Source of the DNA: Neocallimastix lanati (nom. inval.)
Lineage: Eukaryota > Neocallimastigomycota > Neocallimastigomycetes > Neocallimastigales > Neocallimastigaceae
Direction of reading: 5' to 3'
DNA: 64,000 nt
NCBI GenBank assembly: GCA_016946835.1
Contig: JACVTC010000069.1
Coordinates: 1-64,000 of the forward strand
Shown here: positions 44,521 to 56,294 of the stretch, piece by piece
Layout: every line of letters starts with the position of its first letter
Numbering within the stretch: position 1 is the stretch's first letter
Program-made: the position numbers and the translations under genes
Notes under the pieces: generated by a model
The model's input: the letters and a program-made list of their open reading frames with translations, nothing else
Database searches by the model: none
Told to the model about the DNA's origin: nothing

Positions 44521-44790
44521 GGCAGCGTATTAAATCCAGCCCCGGTGATAATTACGCTATGACTTTAATCATAGGTAATACTATGTCCACACCCACATCA
44601 ACTGATTACACCACACTGGAGGAGGTGAATGTAATTCCTATTCCGATGTTCCTTGTCAATGAAGCATATATATATATATATGTAAGAATGTTAGGGAATA
44701 CAGCCCCAAGGCAGAAATAGGTAACGACGTATGGAGGGGTGGTGCTGCTGTACTAGTATGCCAGTATATCACCCTTTACCGTAATAATCT
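44521..44790 (+). pseudogene. Relic of a hexapeptide O-acetyltransferase (maltose/galactoside type)
   Basis: A patch of balanced composition. The plus strand reads NVREYSPKAEIGNDVWRGG followed by AAVL (about 44688-44756), closely matching the family signature EYGKPIKIGDNVWIGGGAVI. Upstream, IIGNTMSTPT (about 44570) fits the IGDNTMFGP turn, and downstream YITLYRNNLL fits GVTIGNNVVI. Shifts and a TA insertion break it; the N-terminal part is missing. In living members CoA-dependent acetylation of sugars takes place on a left-handed beta-helix. Anaerobic fungi carry many genes acquired from gut bacteria, so a bacterial origin is possible but not shown. Flanking T runs on both sides suggest an inserted fragment. 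Confidence 0.5.
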
Positions 44791-44859
44791 GTTATGATCA
44801 TAATGGGAGATGGATACTCATTATGTGTGTCTAAATTATCTCTTTTTTGAGGGTGTTAA

Positions 44860-45354
44860 TTTTTTTTTTTTTTTTTTTTTTTTTTTATTATTATAAACAA
44901 CAAAAAAAGTTTCTCATAAACATATTATTTATAATTATCACTTTAAAAAAAAAAAAAAATTAAATAAATAAGCAATGAATAAAATAAATAATAAAAATAT
45001 AAATTAAATAAATAAATAAATAAATAAAAAGTTTTAAAAAATAAAATATATTTATTATTTTTAACCATTAAAAAAAAAAAAAAAAAAAAAAAAAAATAAA
45101 ATAAACCAAAAATTAAAATAAGTGTTAAGTGAAATGAGAAAAAGAGCAAATTAGTATAAAAAAAAATATATATTAAAATATATATATCTTTAAAATTAAG
45201 TATTATTAATCCATTTTATTAGTATTTTAACCAAAAATGCCTATTAAATATGGTTTTATTATTATTATTTTACCCCCAAAAAAATTATTGAACTATTTTC
45301 TTTATTTATTTAAATAAATTTTAAGCCAACTTTCCATAAAATATTTATTAAGAT
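44860..45354. other. Low-complexity A+T-rich DNA
   Basis: Homopolymers and ATAA repeats; no gene. Confidence 0.7.
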
Positions 45355-45805
45355 ATGCCACATTTAAAAAAAAGCCACATTCTGAAATACAACGCTCATA
45401 GATATAAAAAATAAAAAATAAAAAATAAAAATAAAAATAAAAAAATTTATTTTAAAAATACAAAAAAAAGAAAAAAAAAAAAAAAAGTCTTTTTTTTTTA
45501 ATACAAGACAATTTATTTAATAATTAGAATGCTATTTATTTAATAATCAATATAATAAAATTCAGTGCATTTTATTCTAGAGCTTTTTGTATTTTAATAT
45601 TGTCCTAATAATGGTTTTTAAATAATTAATAATTCTAACTATAAACTTAATATTTAAAATCATAATAAAATAAATTAACCATAAAAGAATCAAAAAAATT
45701 TTCATTTATTCATTTATTTTAGATAATTCGCCACATATATAAGGAAATGAAGCGTGAGTAATGTAATATTATTTAATACGCCACTCTGAAATGCAACTCT
45801 TTTCC
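45355..45805. mobile_element. Worn relative of the MULE-like MITE
   Basis: The right part (45770-45800: TTTAATACGCCACT, then CTGAAATGCAACTCTTTT) matches the right arm of the MITE at 32750-32811, with the repeated 10-bp motifs lost. The left part (45355-45400: GCCACATTCTGAAATACAAC) is a second, direct-oriented version. Both ends are damaged and no target duplication is visible. Confidence 0.5.
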
Positions 45806-45914
45806 AAAAAAAAAAACAGTATATTTATACAAATTAATATTTTAATACCTATTTATGTTCGTAGGCATTAAATATTTTTATTTTATTTTCGTTTTTTTTT
45901 CGTTTTTTTGTTTT

Positions 45915-46145
45915 TCCAATGAAAGAAAGATCTACGATAACGGTCTATCGACTTCATAATGATTATAGGCTTCAGGTCCATCCTCCTTTTACTTTAAGTT
46001 CTCTCATTATCACCACTTAATAAGGCTGATATTAAATTTTAGTACTCTAACCCATGCTACCGTAGGTGTAACACAAGAAAGTGTCTATATTATTAAACTT
46101 CTTAAAGATTACTAGTTGGTTTCAAAAGGGGTTTAATACGGAGTA
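45915..46145. other. Unassigned island of mixed composition
   Basis: About 230 bases with clearly more G+C than the neighbours. Short plus-strand frames read KERSTITVYRLHNDYRLQ and THATVGVTQESVYIIKLLKD. No family is recognised and stops intervene. It may be a gene or transposon fragment. Confidence 0.3.
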
Positions 46146-46295
46146 GGTATTTTTAAATATTTTTTTGGGATTTAATAAGTGTTAAATATTTAAAAGGAAT
46201 AAATATAATATAAAAAAAAATTAAAAAATTAAAAATTTATAGATAGAAAAATCAAAAAAGAAAAGAAAAAAAAAATAATCAAAATAAAATTAAAT

Positions 46296-46640
46296 TATTA
46301 TTTATTATTTATTATCTATTATTTATTATTTATTATTTATTATTTATTATTTATTATTTATTATTTATTATTTATTATTTATTATTTATTATTTATTATT
46401 TATTATTTATTATTTATTATTTATTATTTATTATTTATTATTTATTATTTATTATTTATTATTTATTATTTATTATTTATTATTTATTATTTATTATTTA
46501 TTATTTATTATTTATTATTTATTATTTATTATTATTATTATTATTTATTATTTATTATTTATTATTTATTATTTATTATTTATTATTTATTATTTATTAT
46601 TTATTATTTATTATTTATTATTTATTATTTATTATTCAAT
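46296..46640. repeat. (TTATTAT)n heptamer array, about 48 copies
   Basis: Almost perfect 7-bp periodicity over ~345 bases with one short (ATT)n interruption near 46530. Confidence 0.95.
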
Positions 46641-47688
46641 TATTTATTATATGATTATTTATTATAAAAATTTTTTACAAATTTGTTTAAAATCTTTTAA
46701 TATTAAATTATTAATAATTTATTAAATTATTAGTAATTATTACATAAATACTAAATTAAAACACAAATAAAATAAAAAAAAATTAATAATGAATGCCAAT
46801 GATATAATTATGATTTTATATTAAAACGTTTCAAAAAAAAAAAAAAATTAATTTTTTTTTCCTTAAAAAAATAAGAATTATTTTTAATTTGTATTTATAT
46901 CTTCTTAGTTGTATAATATTTTTTTCTATTTTTTTTTTTTTAATATAGAAGAAAAGTCTATCAAATTTCTATATATGTAAAAAAGAAAAAAATCTCCTTT
47001 CTTTATATTAAAAGTAAAAATATTAAATAAATAAATAAAAAAAAATAAATTATTTATTTATTTATATATATACTGTTAAAAAATAACAAACTTTTCTTTT
47101 TTTCTTTTTTTCATTTTAATTAATTAATTATTTATTATTTATTTATTTATTTATTTATTTATTATTTATTTATTTATTATTTATTATTTATTATTTTTTA
47201 ATTTTTTAAACTTTTTAATTTTTTATTTTTTGACAATATTTAAGATTCTTCCTTAAATGTATGACCAAAATAAGGAAATATTAAATAACTGAATAAAAAA
47301 AAATAAATAAAAAATAACAATAAAAAAATGAATCATAATAAATAATAAATAATAAATAATAAATAATTGAATAATAAATAATAAGCAATTAAATAATAAT
47401 AAATAATAAATTATAAATAATAAATATTTAATCAAGTGGTTCTTTAAAACCTGACTTATTTATAAAAAAAAAAAAAAAAAAGATAAAAAAAAAGATAAAA
47501 TAAAAAAAGATAAAAAAAAAAATAAAAAAAAAAAAAAAAAAAAAAAAGATAAAATTTTAAATTAAATCCTATTTTATAAATAGTTTATTATTCAATAGAA
47601 TGTTATCATTGTTATCATTGTTGCTATGACTTAACACATATAAATTTAAAAAAAATTCATTTATAGTTATCTATTTATATATATACAT

Positions 47689-47731
<43 letters not shown>

Positions 47732-48300
47732 TATAGTATTGTTCAAATTTTGAGTTAGGCATAAAAAAAAATTAGATAAAATAAAAATAAAAATAAAAAT
47801 AAAAATAAAATAAAATAAAATAAAATAAAATAAAAATTATGAAAATTATTTTTGTATCAATTTTGACTAGCAATATTTAGAGTCATAATAAATTTTCTCT
47901 CAATTTTATTACATGTATGTATGACATAGCCCAACCATAGAATACAGATAATATGATAATTCTCATACTTTTTTTATTGCTTATTTTAATTTATATATAT
48001 ATATATTTATTTATTTTTCATTTATATTATTGATATTAATATTAATATTAATATTAATATATTTTTTTTTTTTTTTTATTTTGACTTGGTATCATAATTT
48101 CTCATAAATATGAAAAAAAAAAAAAAAACCTTTTTTTTTTCTCTCTCTCTTTTTCCTCCATAAATAATGATAATACTAATGATATGAATGATAATAATTG
48201 AGAAAAAATGATACTGAATAATGATAACATGATTATTAATAATAAATAAAACTCTAAATAAATAAATAACAATATCATAAATATTATAAATAATTAATAA
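46641..48300. other. Low-complexity A+T-rich DNA
   Basis: No gene. A fragment at 47235-47300 matches the right end of the inverted-repeat element (AGATTCTTC..., ACCAAAATAAGGAA, TATTaAA). (ATTT)n runs lie at about 47140 and 47690, and (TAAAA)n at about 47790. Confidence 0.65.
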
Positions 48301-48740
48301 TTAAATACAATTATTAATACTATTATTAATTCTATTATTAATTCTATTATTAATTCTATTAATACTATTATTAATTCTACTATTAATTCTATTATTATTT
48401 TGTAATATTATTTATTATTTATTATTACCATTATTATTTATAATGATTTATTATTACTATTATTATTTATTATGATTTATTATTACTATTATTATTTATT
48501 ATGATTTATTATTACTATTATTATTTATTATGATTTATTATTACTATTATTATTTATTATGATTTATTATTACTATTATTATTTATTATGATTTATTATT
48601 ACTATTATTATTTATAATGATTTATTATTACTATTATTATTTATTATGATTTATTATTACTATTATGATTTATTATGATTTATTATGATTTATTATGATT
48701 TATGATTATATATTATTATTTATTATTTATTATTTATTAT
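48301..48740. repeat. Compound array with a 29-bp unit
   Basis: First (TATTAATTC)n-like repeats, then about eight copies of a 29-bp unit (GATTTATTATTACTATTATT plus ATTTATTAT) between 48440 and 48680, then GATTTATTAT steps. Confidence 0.85.
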
Positions 48741-49112
48741 TTAAAATTAATTTATATTTTTTAATTTATATTTTTTTTTGTAATATCCTAATTTTCTTGT
48801 ATATTGGTGATTTTTATGATATAAAAATTACAATATTGTTAATCTTATTAAACCGTTAATCATGACGTATACAACAAAAAGAAAATCTTGGAAACTCATG
48901 ACTGACATTTCTTAAAATTTTATGCTGCCTCTATCTTTTATATTTATATATATATATATTGATTTGTTTATTTCAGTTTTATTGTTAAGAGTTAATATCA
49001 TGAGTCATAAGGTAAGATAAATTATTATAATAGATTTAGCTATAATTTATTTTTTAATTTTTTTTTTAATTTTTTTTTAATATATATATTAATAATTTAT
49101 ATTTATATTTTA

Positions 49113-49143
<31 letters not shown>

Positions 49144-49493
49144 GGAAGGCAATAACTTTCCACCTGTATTCTTATTGTAAATAGCAATATTCTATATTCT
49201 ATAATTTTAATTATTATTTTTTAAAAAAAAAAAAAAATAATACTTTATTTATTAATGATTTTTATTTTTTTTAAATTATAACTTTATTTATTAATAATAC
49301 CTTATTTATAAATCAAAAAAAAAAAAAAAAAAAACAATTCTATTATCTAAAACTTATTATTATTCATAATAATTATGACTACAAGTTTTAAAGCAGAATA
49401 AAAACTTGTACCTTTTATTTATTACTATTATTATTATTACTATTATTACTATTAACTATTATTAATATTATTACTATTAACTTTTACTATTCC

Positions 49494-49524
<31 letters not shown>

Positions 49525-52333
49525 GTTGCTCTCAACTATTATTACTATTATTACTTTTATTATTACTATTGCTAATTATTACTATTAATTAATTGTTTAT
49601 TACTAATTACAGTTTAACATAAAAAAAAACCTTTTTTTTTTTTTTATTGTTTTTCTAATACTTTTATATTTCAACTATTTAAACATTTCATTAGTTCATT
49701 GATAATATTAAAATATAAAAATAAAATAAAATAAAATAAACTTAAAAATAAAATAACATAAAATAATATAATATAATATAAAATAATATAAAATGAAATA
49801 AAATTTAAATGAATATATTCATTAATTATGGCTATTGGTTAATTGTATTTAATTAAAGGGAAAAAAAATTACATATTTCATTTATTAAAAAAAAATTAAT
49901 ATATTAAAAAAAAAAAAAGATAAAAAAATTTTTTGAAAGTATATTTAATGTATATTTAATCATTAATAAATTAATATTTTAAATAGTTATCATATTTTTA
50001 TATTTCTTCTTTCATTCATATCATTCTATATAATAAAAGTTATATTTATGCATATATAAAAGAAGATAGTAATATTTTTGTTTTTTTTTTTATTATTAAA
50101 TCTCTTTTAATCTTTAAACTTTAATTAAACTGAAATTAATCTACAAAAAAAAAAAATTGATATTATTTTTTGTAATTAATGTTAGGGGAAAATTTTTTTT
50201 AAATAATTCATTTTTATGTATTTTATATTTAATATGTACATCTACATCTACTTTTTATTATTATTTTTTATTCTATTTTATTTTTCTTAATATTATAGTT
50301 CATATGGACTTAAAAATAAAAAAATAAAAAAAAAATTTAATAATATTATTATATATAATATTAATAATATTTTAATATATATAAACTATATCTATTATAA
50401 AAAATAATAATAATTTTAATAAATAAAAATAATACTAATCTTTTTTTTTAATTATAATTTAATTATATATATATAATTTTACCGCAACTTTATTTATATA
50501 TAAATTTAATATTTATTAAATAAACTACCTACGGAATTATATTGTTATTAAAAATCATGACAAATTAAAGTTTATTTGTACTTATTTATACAAAACTCTA
50601 ACTAATATAAATTACATCTTATAAAATTAAAAAAAAAAAATTTATTTTGTATTTTCATGTATGCAGTACGTCATCAATAATTTAGGATATATTTATATTG
50701 CTTGAATGAAAAAAATATATATGTAATATATTAAAATATAAAATATAAAAGTTCCTATAGATGGAATAATTAAAATTATTGTTTATGATTAAAATAATAT
50801 ATTTGTACAATAGATAAAAAAAGGAATATTATTATTTTTATTAAATATTTATTAAAAAAAATAATAATAATAATAAATAATTAAAAAATAAATAATTAAA
50901 AAAAAAAAAAAAGTATTACTCATACATTTAAAAAAAAAAAAAAAAAAAACTTTTATATATTAATTCAAAAAATAAATAATAATAATTAACAATGGAATAA
51001 TAAAATCAAAAAAAAAATAAAAATAAAATAAATAAATAAATAAATACAAATAAAAACAATATTAAGATATATTTTACTTATTTTATTTTCCATTAATTAA
51101 AAAAATTTTAATTTTTTTTAGTTTCTTTTTCTTTCCATTAAATCATTAAATTATTATTTATAATTTGTATTACTATTATATTATTAATTATACATAAAAC
51201 AATAGTAAAATATGTATATATATAATATTATGGTTAAAAAAAGTTATAATAAAATTATTTTATAATCATAAAAAAAAAAGTAAATTATAATATAAATAAT
51301 ATGATAAAATAAATATATATGTAATATGTTTTTAATTTTTAATAATAAATAATAAATAGTAATAAAATTAATATCATTAATAATAATGATAATAATTAAG
51401 TAAATATAAAAAAAAAGTTACATTTTAACTAATTGAGAATTTAATTCATCATTTTTATAAAAATTATATTTAAAATAAGAAATAATAATAATCAGTAATT
51501 AATATAAAAATAGAATGAAATAAATTTAAAAAAAAAAATTAGCCATAAAATTAATAATGTTAATGAATATAAATAAAAGGTTTTTATAACCATAATACTA
51601 ATTAATATCTATTTATTTATATTATCTTTGTAAAAAAAAAAAAAATAGTAAAAACAATAATCATAATCATCATCATAATAATATAAAAAAATATCAAAAA
51701 TAAAATACATAAATATAGATATATATACAGAATAATAAATTTATTATTTATTAACAGAAATGTAAATATATAAATAATGTAAAGTAGAATTAACTTTTTA
51801 AACCAACCGATGTATATAAAATATTTAATTAATCTAATTTAGTTAAATTAACTAATATTAAAAAAAGAAAAATATATATTATTAACTTAAAAAATAAATA
51901 GTACAATAATAATAATAATAATAAAATTATGACTTGTTTAACTGTTTTTTTTTTTGTATGTATTATATATGTGTAAATGTATATATAGAATAATTCATTA
52001 TTTAAACTATTTTGTATAGGCATAAACAAATTAAGATAGTATATAAAATTTAGATTTAAAGGAAAAAAAAAAAAAAAGAAATTTATTTATGATGACATAA
52101 TATTTATTTATATTAATATTAATAGCATAATAAATAATAATCCACTTTATTATAATTTTTTTCAATAATAAATCAAAATAAAAATTTTTATATGAATTCA
52201 TATGCTTAAATACCATTGTGTATTATAAATATTAAATAAACTTTATATCATCTAAATCTAAATTTTAAAAATTTGACTTAAACTTTTTATATATTTTTGT
52301 ATAAACTCATTTAATAATCAAAAAAAAAAAAAA

Positions 52334-52371
<38 letters not shown>

Positions 52372-53332
52372 TTAAAAATTTTTTTATTCTATTTATCTAA
52401 TAACCTCAAATGTCTTTAAATCAGACAAATTAAAAGAACGAAAAATTTTTTTTAGGAAAAAAAATAAATTAAAATAAAATAATAGTTAATAATTAATTAA
52501 TTTATTTATATATGTATTTATGTATTTATTTATATTTATTTATTTATTTATTTATTTATTCTTAATTAATTCATTAGTCGTTTTTTATTAAAAAAAAATA
52601 ATTTATATATATATAAATAGATATTTATATATTTTTATTCAATTTAATACAATCTAAGATTTAAAAAAAATAAAACTAACAATAATAATAATCATAATAC
52701 TAATTATAATAATAATATAAAAATACTATTATATATTCCGAAGGAATAAAGCTTTTTTTTTCTTTAATAAAATAAAATAAAAAAATTTTTTTTTTTTTAA
52801 TTTGGAACACATTTTAAAAAAATATTATCAATATTTTAGTAGTAATGTCATTTTTATTGCTGATGTCTCTATTCTGTACTACAATAAGAATTCAATAAAA
52901 AAATTTTTTTTTTGAATTTGTATTGCCTTATTTTAAATAAACTAAATAAATAAAAAAATACATATATTCTTATTACTATTCAATCAAGGATAAAAACAAA
53001 TTTTATTTATTTATTTATTTACTTTGAATATTTATTTTTTTTTTTTTTACTTCTCTTTTTATATATTATTGAGTAACTATTCATTATAACTACTCTTATA
53101 CTCTTATCATTATAATGGTAATAATGGACGAGTTTTTTTTTTTTTTTTTTGTATAAAAAATTAAATATTCTTGCCTTTTAATCAAATTCATTAATTTGTA
53201 AAAAGTTTTAGAAAAAAAAATAATAGTAATCAATCCATTTAAAATAATTAATTAGTAATAACTTTAAATTTTTTAAATTTATTAATAGTAAGAATTAACA
53301 TAATAAACTCTGATAGATTAGGATTTGAAGAA
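48741..53332. other. Gene-free low-complexity A+T-rich DNA
   Basis: Checked on both strands: the only open frames are short, hydrophobic or Lys/Asn-rich by-products of homopolymers and TTA/ATTT repeats. No RNA gene, LTR or terminal repeat is recognised. Confidence 0.65.
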
Positions 53333-53599
53333 TGAAACTTTAAATAATAATAAATTAAGATAAATATACTAAAGTTATATAAATTATAAATAATAAAAAA
53401 TAAATAGTTATATAATATAGAATTATAGAAATATAAGAAAACTTTTAAAATAGAATTCTAAAAAAATATAATATATATATATTTAATAAAGTCAAAGCAA
53501 ATTTATTTTATTTGATCAGGTTTAATTATTTTTTTTTTTATTTTATTTTATTTAACATAATAGAAAAAAATGGGAAACATTAATAATATACCTATATCA
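53333..53599 (+). repeat. LTR relic, same family as the LTR inside element C
   Basis: Starts TGAAACTTTAAATAATAA and ends TGGGAAACATTAATAATA...CTATATCA, matching both ends of 22497-23001 but about 240 bp shorter inside. No clear target duplication, and no internal element sequence alongside. Confidence 0.65.
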
Positions 53600-53649
53600 T
53601 TTTCAAAATTAATTTTTTTTTTTATAAATATATATGTATTGTATATTAA

Positions 53650-54090
53650 TAAAAGATGGAAATTTATTAATGTTTCCCATTTTTATCTAATTAAATAAAA
53701 AAAATATTTAATAAATATTTTTTTTTTTACAATAGTAATCTTTAGTGTAATCAGTAAACCAAAACTAAAAATTCAAATAAATCATATTTATTTTATAAAT
53801 ATATTCCTGATTTTATAAGGTGATAAAGTAACTTTTAATTATTATTATAATAATCTAATTTTTAATGGCTAATTAGCTAACATCTTTTAAAAAGTAATTT
53901 TTCCTATTTTTATTTATACTATTTTTCTAAAGAAATTTTCTGTAAACCATCAGCTTTACGAAAGTATTTTAACATTTTTAGCAAATTACATTTTAAAAGT
54001 TTTCATATAATTTTATTACGATTTAACTATTTATTTTATAATTTATAATTTATGATATTTATCTAAATTTATTATTATTTAAAGTTTTAT
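53650..54090 (-). repeat. Inverted LTR relic of the same family
   Basis: Minus-strand match: begins AAACTTTAAATAATAATAAA at the right and ends with GATAAAAATGGGAAACATTAAT and CCATCTTTTA at the left. About 440 bp, closer in length to the copy in element C. It faces the relic at 53333-53599 with only ~50 bases between them. Confidence 0.6.
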
Positions 54091-54598
54091 TCTATATTAA
54101 CCTATAAATTAATTATAGAGAAAAGTTTATTTTTAATATAATAACAATAATAATTAAAATAAATAAATAAATAAAATATTAGAATTTCCTATATATATAT
54201 CAAAATTATCTTCATTATTATATATATATATTTTTCACAAATAATAAATAAAAAATAAAAATAAATATTATTTAATGCTAATACTAATACTAATAATGAA
54301 CAATATTAAAAGTATATATAATTTTAGTAATATAAAAGATTATATTCTAACCAGTCAAATAATGAATATACTAACAACAACATATATATTATTAAAAAAA
54401 AAAAAAAAAGACTTTTTTTTTATATATAGTTAATTATTCAGAATTCAGAAACCTTTCGAACGATTTGTTTTTTTTGTTTTTTTTTTAAAAAAATCTGTTT
54501 AATAATTTTTATTTTTATCATCTTAAATAAGTAAATTTTTGATTTAGTTTCTTTATTTTAAATTTCAAACAGCATTAATAAGAATTCTTTATTCTTTT

Positions 54599-54634
<36 letters not shown>

Positions 54635-55032
54635 CATATCCTACTAATAGATTAAGAAAATGAAAATTTAATTTAAATATTTCATATTTAAATTAATTAA
54701 ATCGAATCATATATTATTTTGTTTTATTTTTTTTTTTTTTTTTTTTTTGACATTGAGATAATTTTTTAATAGGAGTAATATTTATGTGTAAATTTTTTTT
54801 TATTTCTGATAAAATAATAAAAATAAAATGAAATATTATTTTTTTTGTTCTTTTCTGTTCTTTTTTTTTTTTATTTTATTTCTACTTTATTTTATTTTAT
54901 TTATTTTTTTTTTTTTTATAAATCATCACTAACACTTTTTTTCTTTTATTTTTCCTTTCTTTCTTTTTTTTTTTTTTTTTTTTTTTTGATATTACAATTT
55001 ATATAAATTATTTTATATTTATTTATCTTATT

Positions 55033-55075
<43 letters not shown>

Positions 55076-56037
55076 TTTTACTAATAAATCAAAAAAATAA
55101 AAATAAATAAATAATATTAATAACAATAAAAAAAATATCCCACAATCCAAAAAAAAATAAATAAAATATATATATAAACATATATTCGAAATGCAATACT
55201 TAATTCATAATAATAATATTTAATATATAAAATAGAACAAAATATATATATATTAATATATAAAATATTTAATTCCTATTTAAATATATTATTAAACTTG
55301 AAATTCTAATATTTATGAATTAAATTAAAAATATTTTAATAAATTCTTTTATAAAAAGAAAATAATATATATATGTATATAATATATTAATTTTTTTTTC
55401 TTTTTTTTATTTTTTTTGTTTAAAATTTACCTTAATTTACATAAAAAAAAAACTATTTCTAATTAAATGTTTATTGATTTACCATATATAGAAAATTATA
55501 TATAAATGATATTATGAAATACTTTAAATTTAAATAATTATAATTATCTATTCATGGGTATACTCTATAAAAAAAATTAATTTATTTTGTGTAAAATGAC
55601 GTTAGATTACTTAAATTTTTAATTTAATTAAAGTAAAATTAAATTTTATATTCAATTTCATGAGTTTCACAATATAATAGTATGTATTTAAAAAGTGATT
55701 TCTATAAATTTTTAACTTTTTTTTTTTCTTAAAAAAAAATATAATTATAATAATAAAAATTTCATCTTTTATTTTCAATTTAAATAAAATAAATAAAATT
55801 TTTTTTTATCCATCTTTTTAATTAATTTATTTAATCAATTAATAAATTAACTTTTAAGATTTTTATATACTCTAAGAATTATTCTATTTATTAATAATTA
55901 AACTTTATTCTCTCATTATAGAAAAAAAAAAAAAAAAGATGAAAAGAAAAAAGTTTTTTTTTTATTTAATATATCTTTTTTATTAAATATTTTTAAAAAA
56001 AATAAATAATAAAAAATATATTAAAAAATAATTAAAA
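54091..56037. other. Gene-free low-complexity A+T-rich DNA
   Basis: Homopolymers, (ATTT)n at about 55022-55078, T/C-rich runs at 54590-54640 and 54950-54990. No gene or repeat end is recognised. Confidence 0.65.
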
Positions 56038-56042
56038 TAAAT

Positions 56043-56281
56043 TGTTGTGAAATATATAACTTTATTAATAAATATCAAAGGTGTACATATATTAAATTTT
56101 AATTTTACATGTATTTTATACTATTACATTTACACATGATTCACATACATTTATTACATATATCATATGACTTATTTTACGCCACTATTACGTACGCTAG
56201 CTCATATATCTATTTTATACTATATACATTATATTATTTATATTATTTATACTTGTGTAATATTAAACTTAATTTCTAACA
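56043..56281 (-). repeat. 3' LTR of element E (239 bp)
   Basis: Identical by eye to 61607-61845; TG...CA ends, followed outside by TAAAT. Confidence 0.95.
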
Positions 56282-56292
56282 TTCCCCCGTAA
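56282..56292 (-). promoter_or_regulatory. Polypurine tract, element E
   Basis: Minus-strand TTACGGGGGAA borders the 3' LTR directly. Confidence 0.75.
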
Positions 56293-56294
56293 GT

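Noticed and set aside
46296-48740. Regular arrays that could suggest CRISPR
   Set aside because: Simple heptamer and 29-bp tandem repeats without unique spacers, in a eukaryotic genome.
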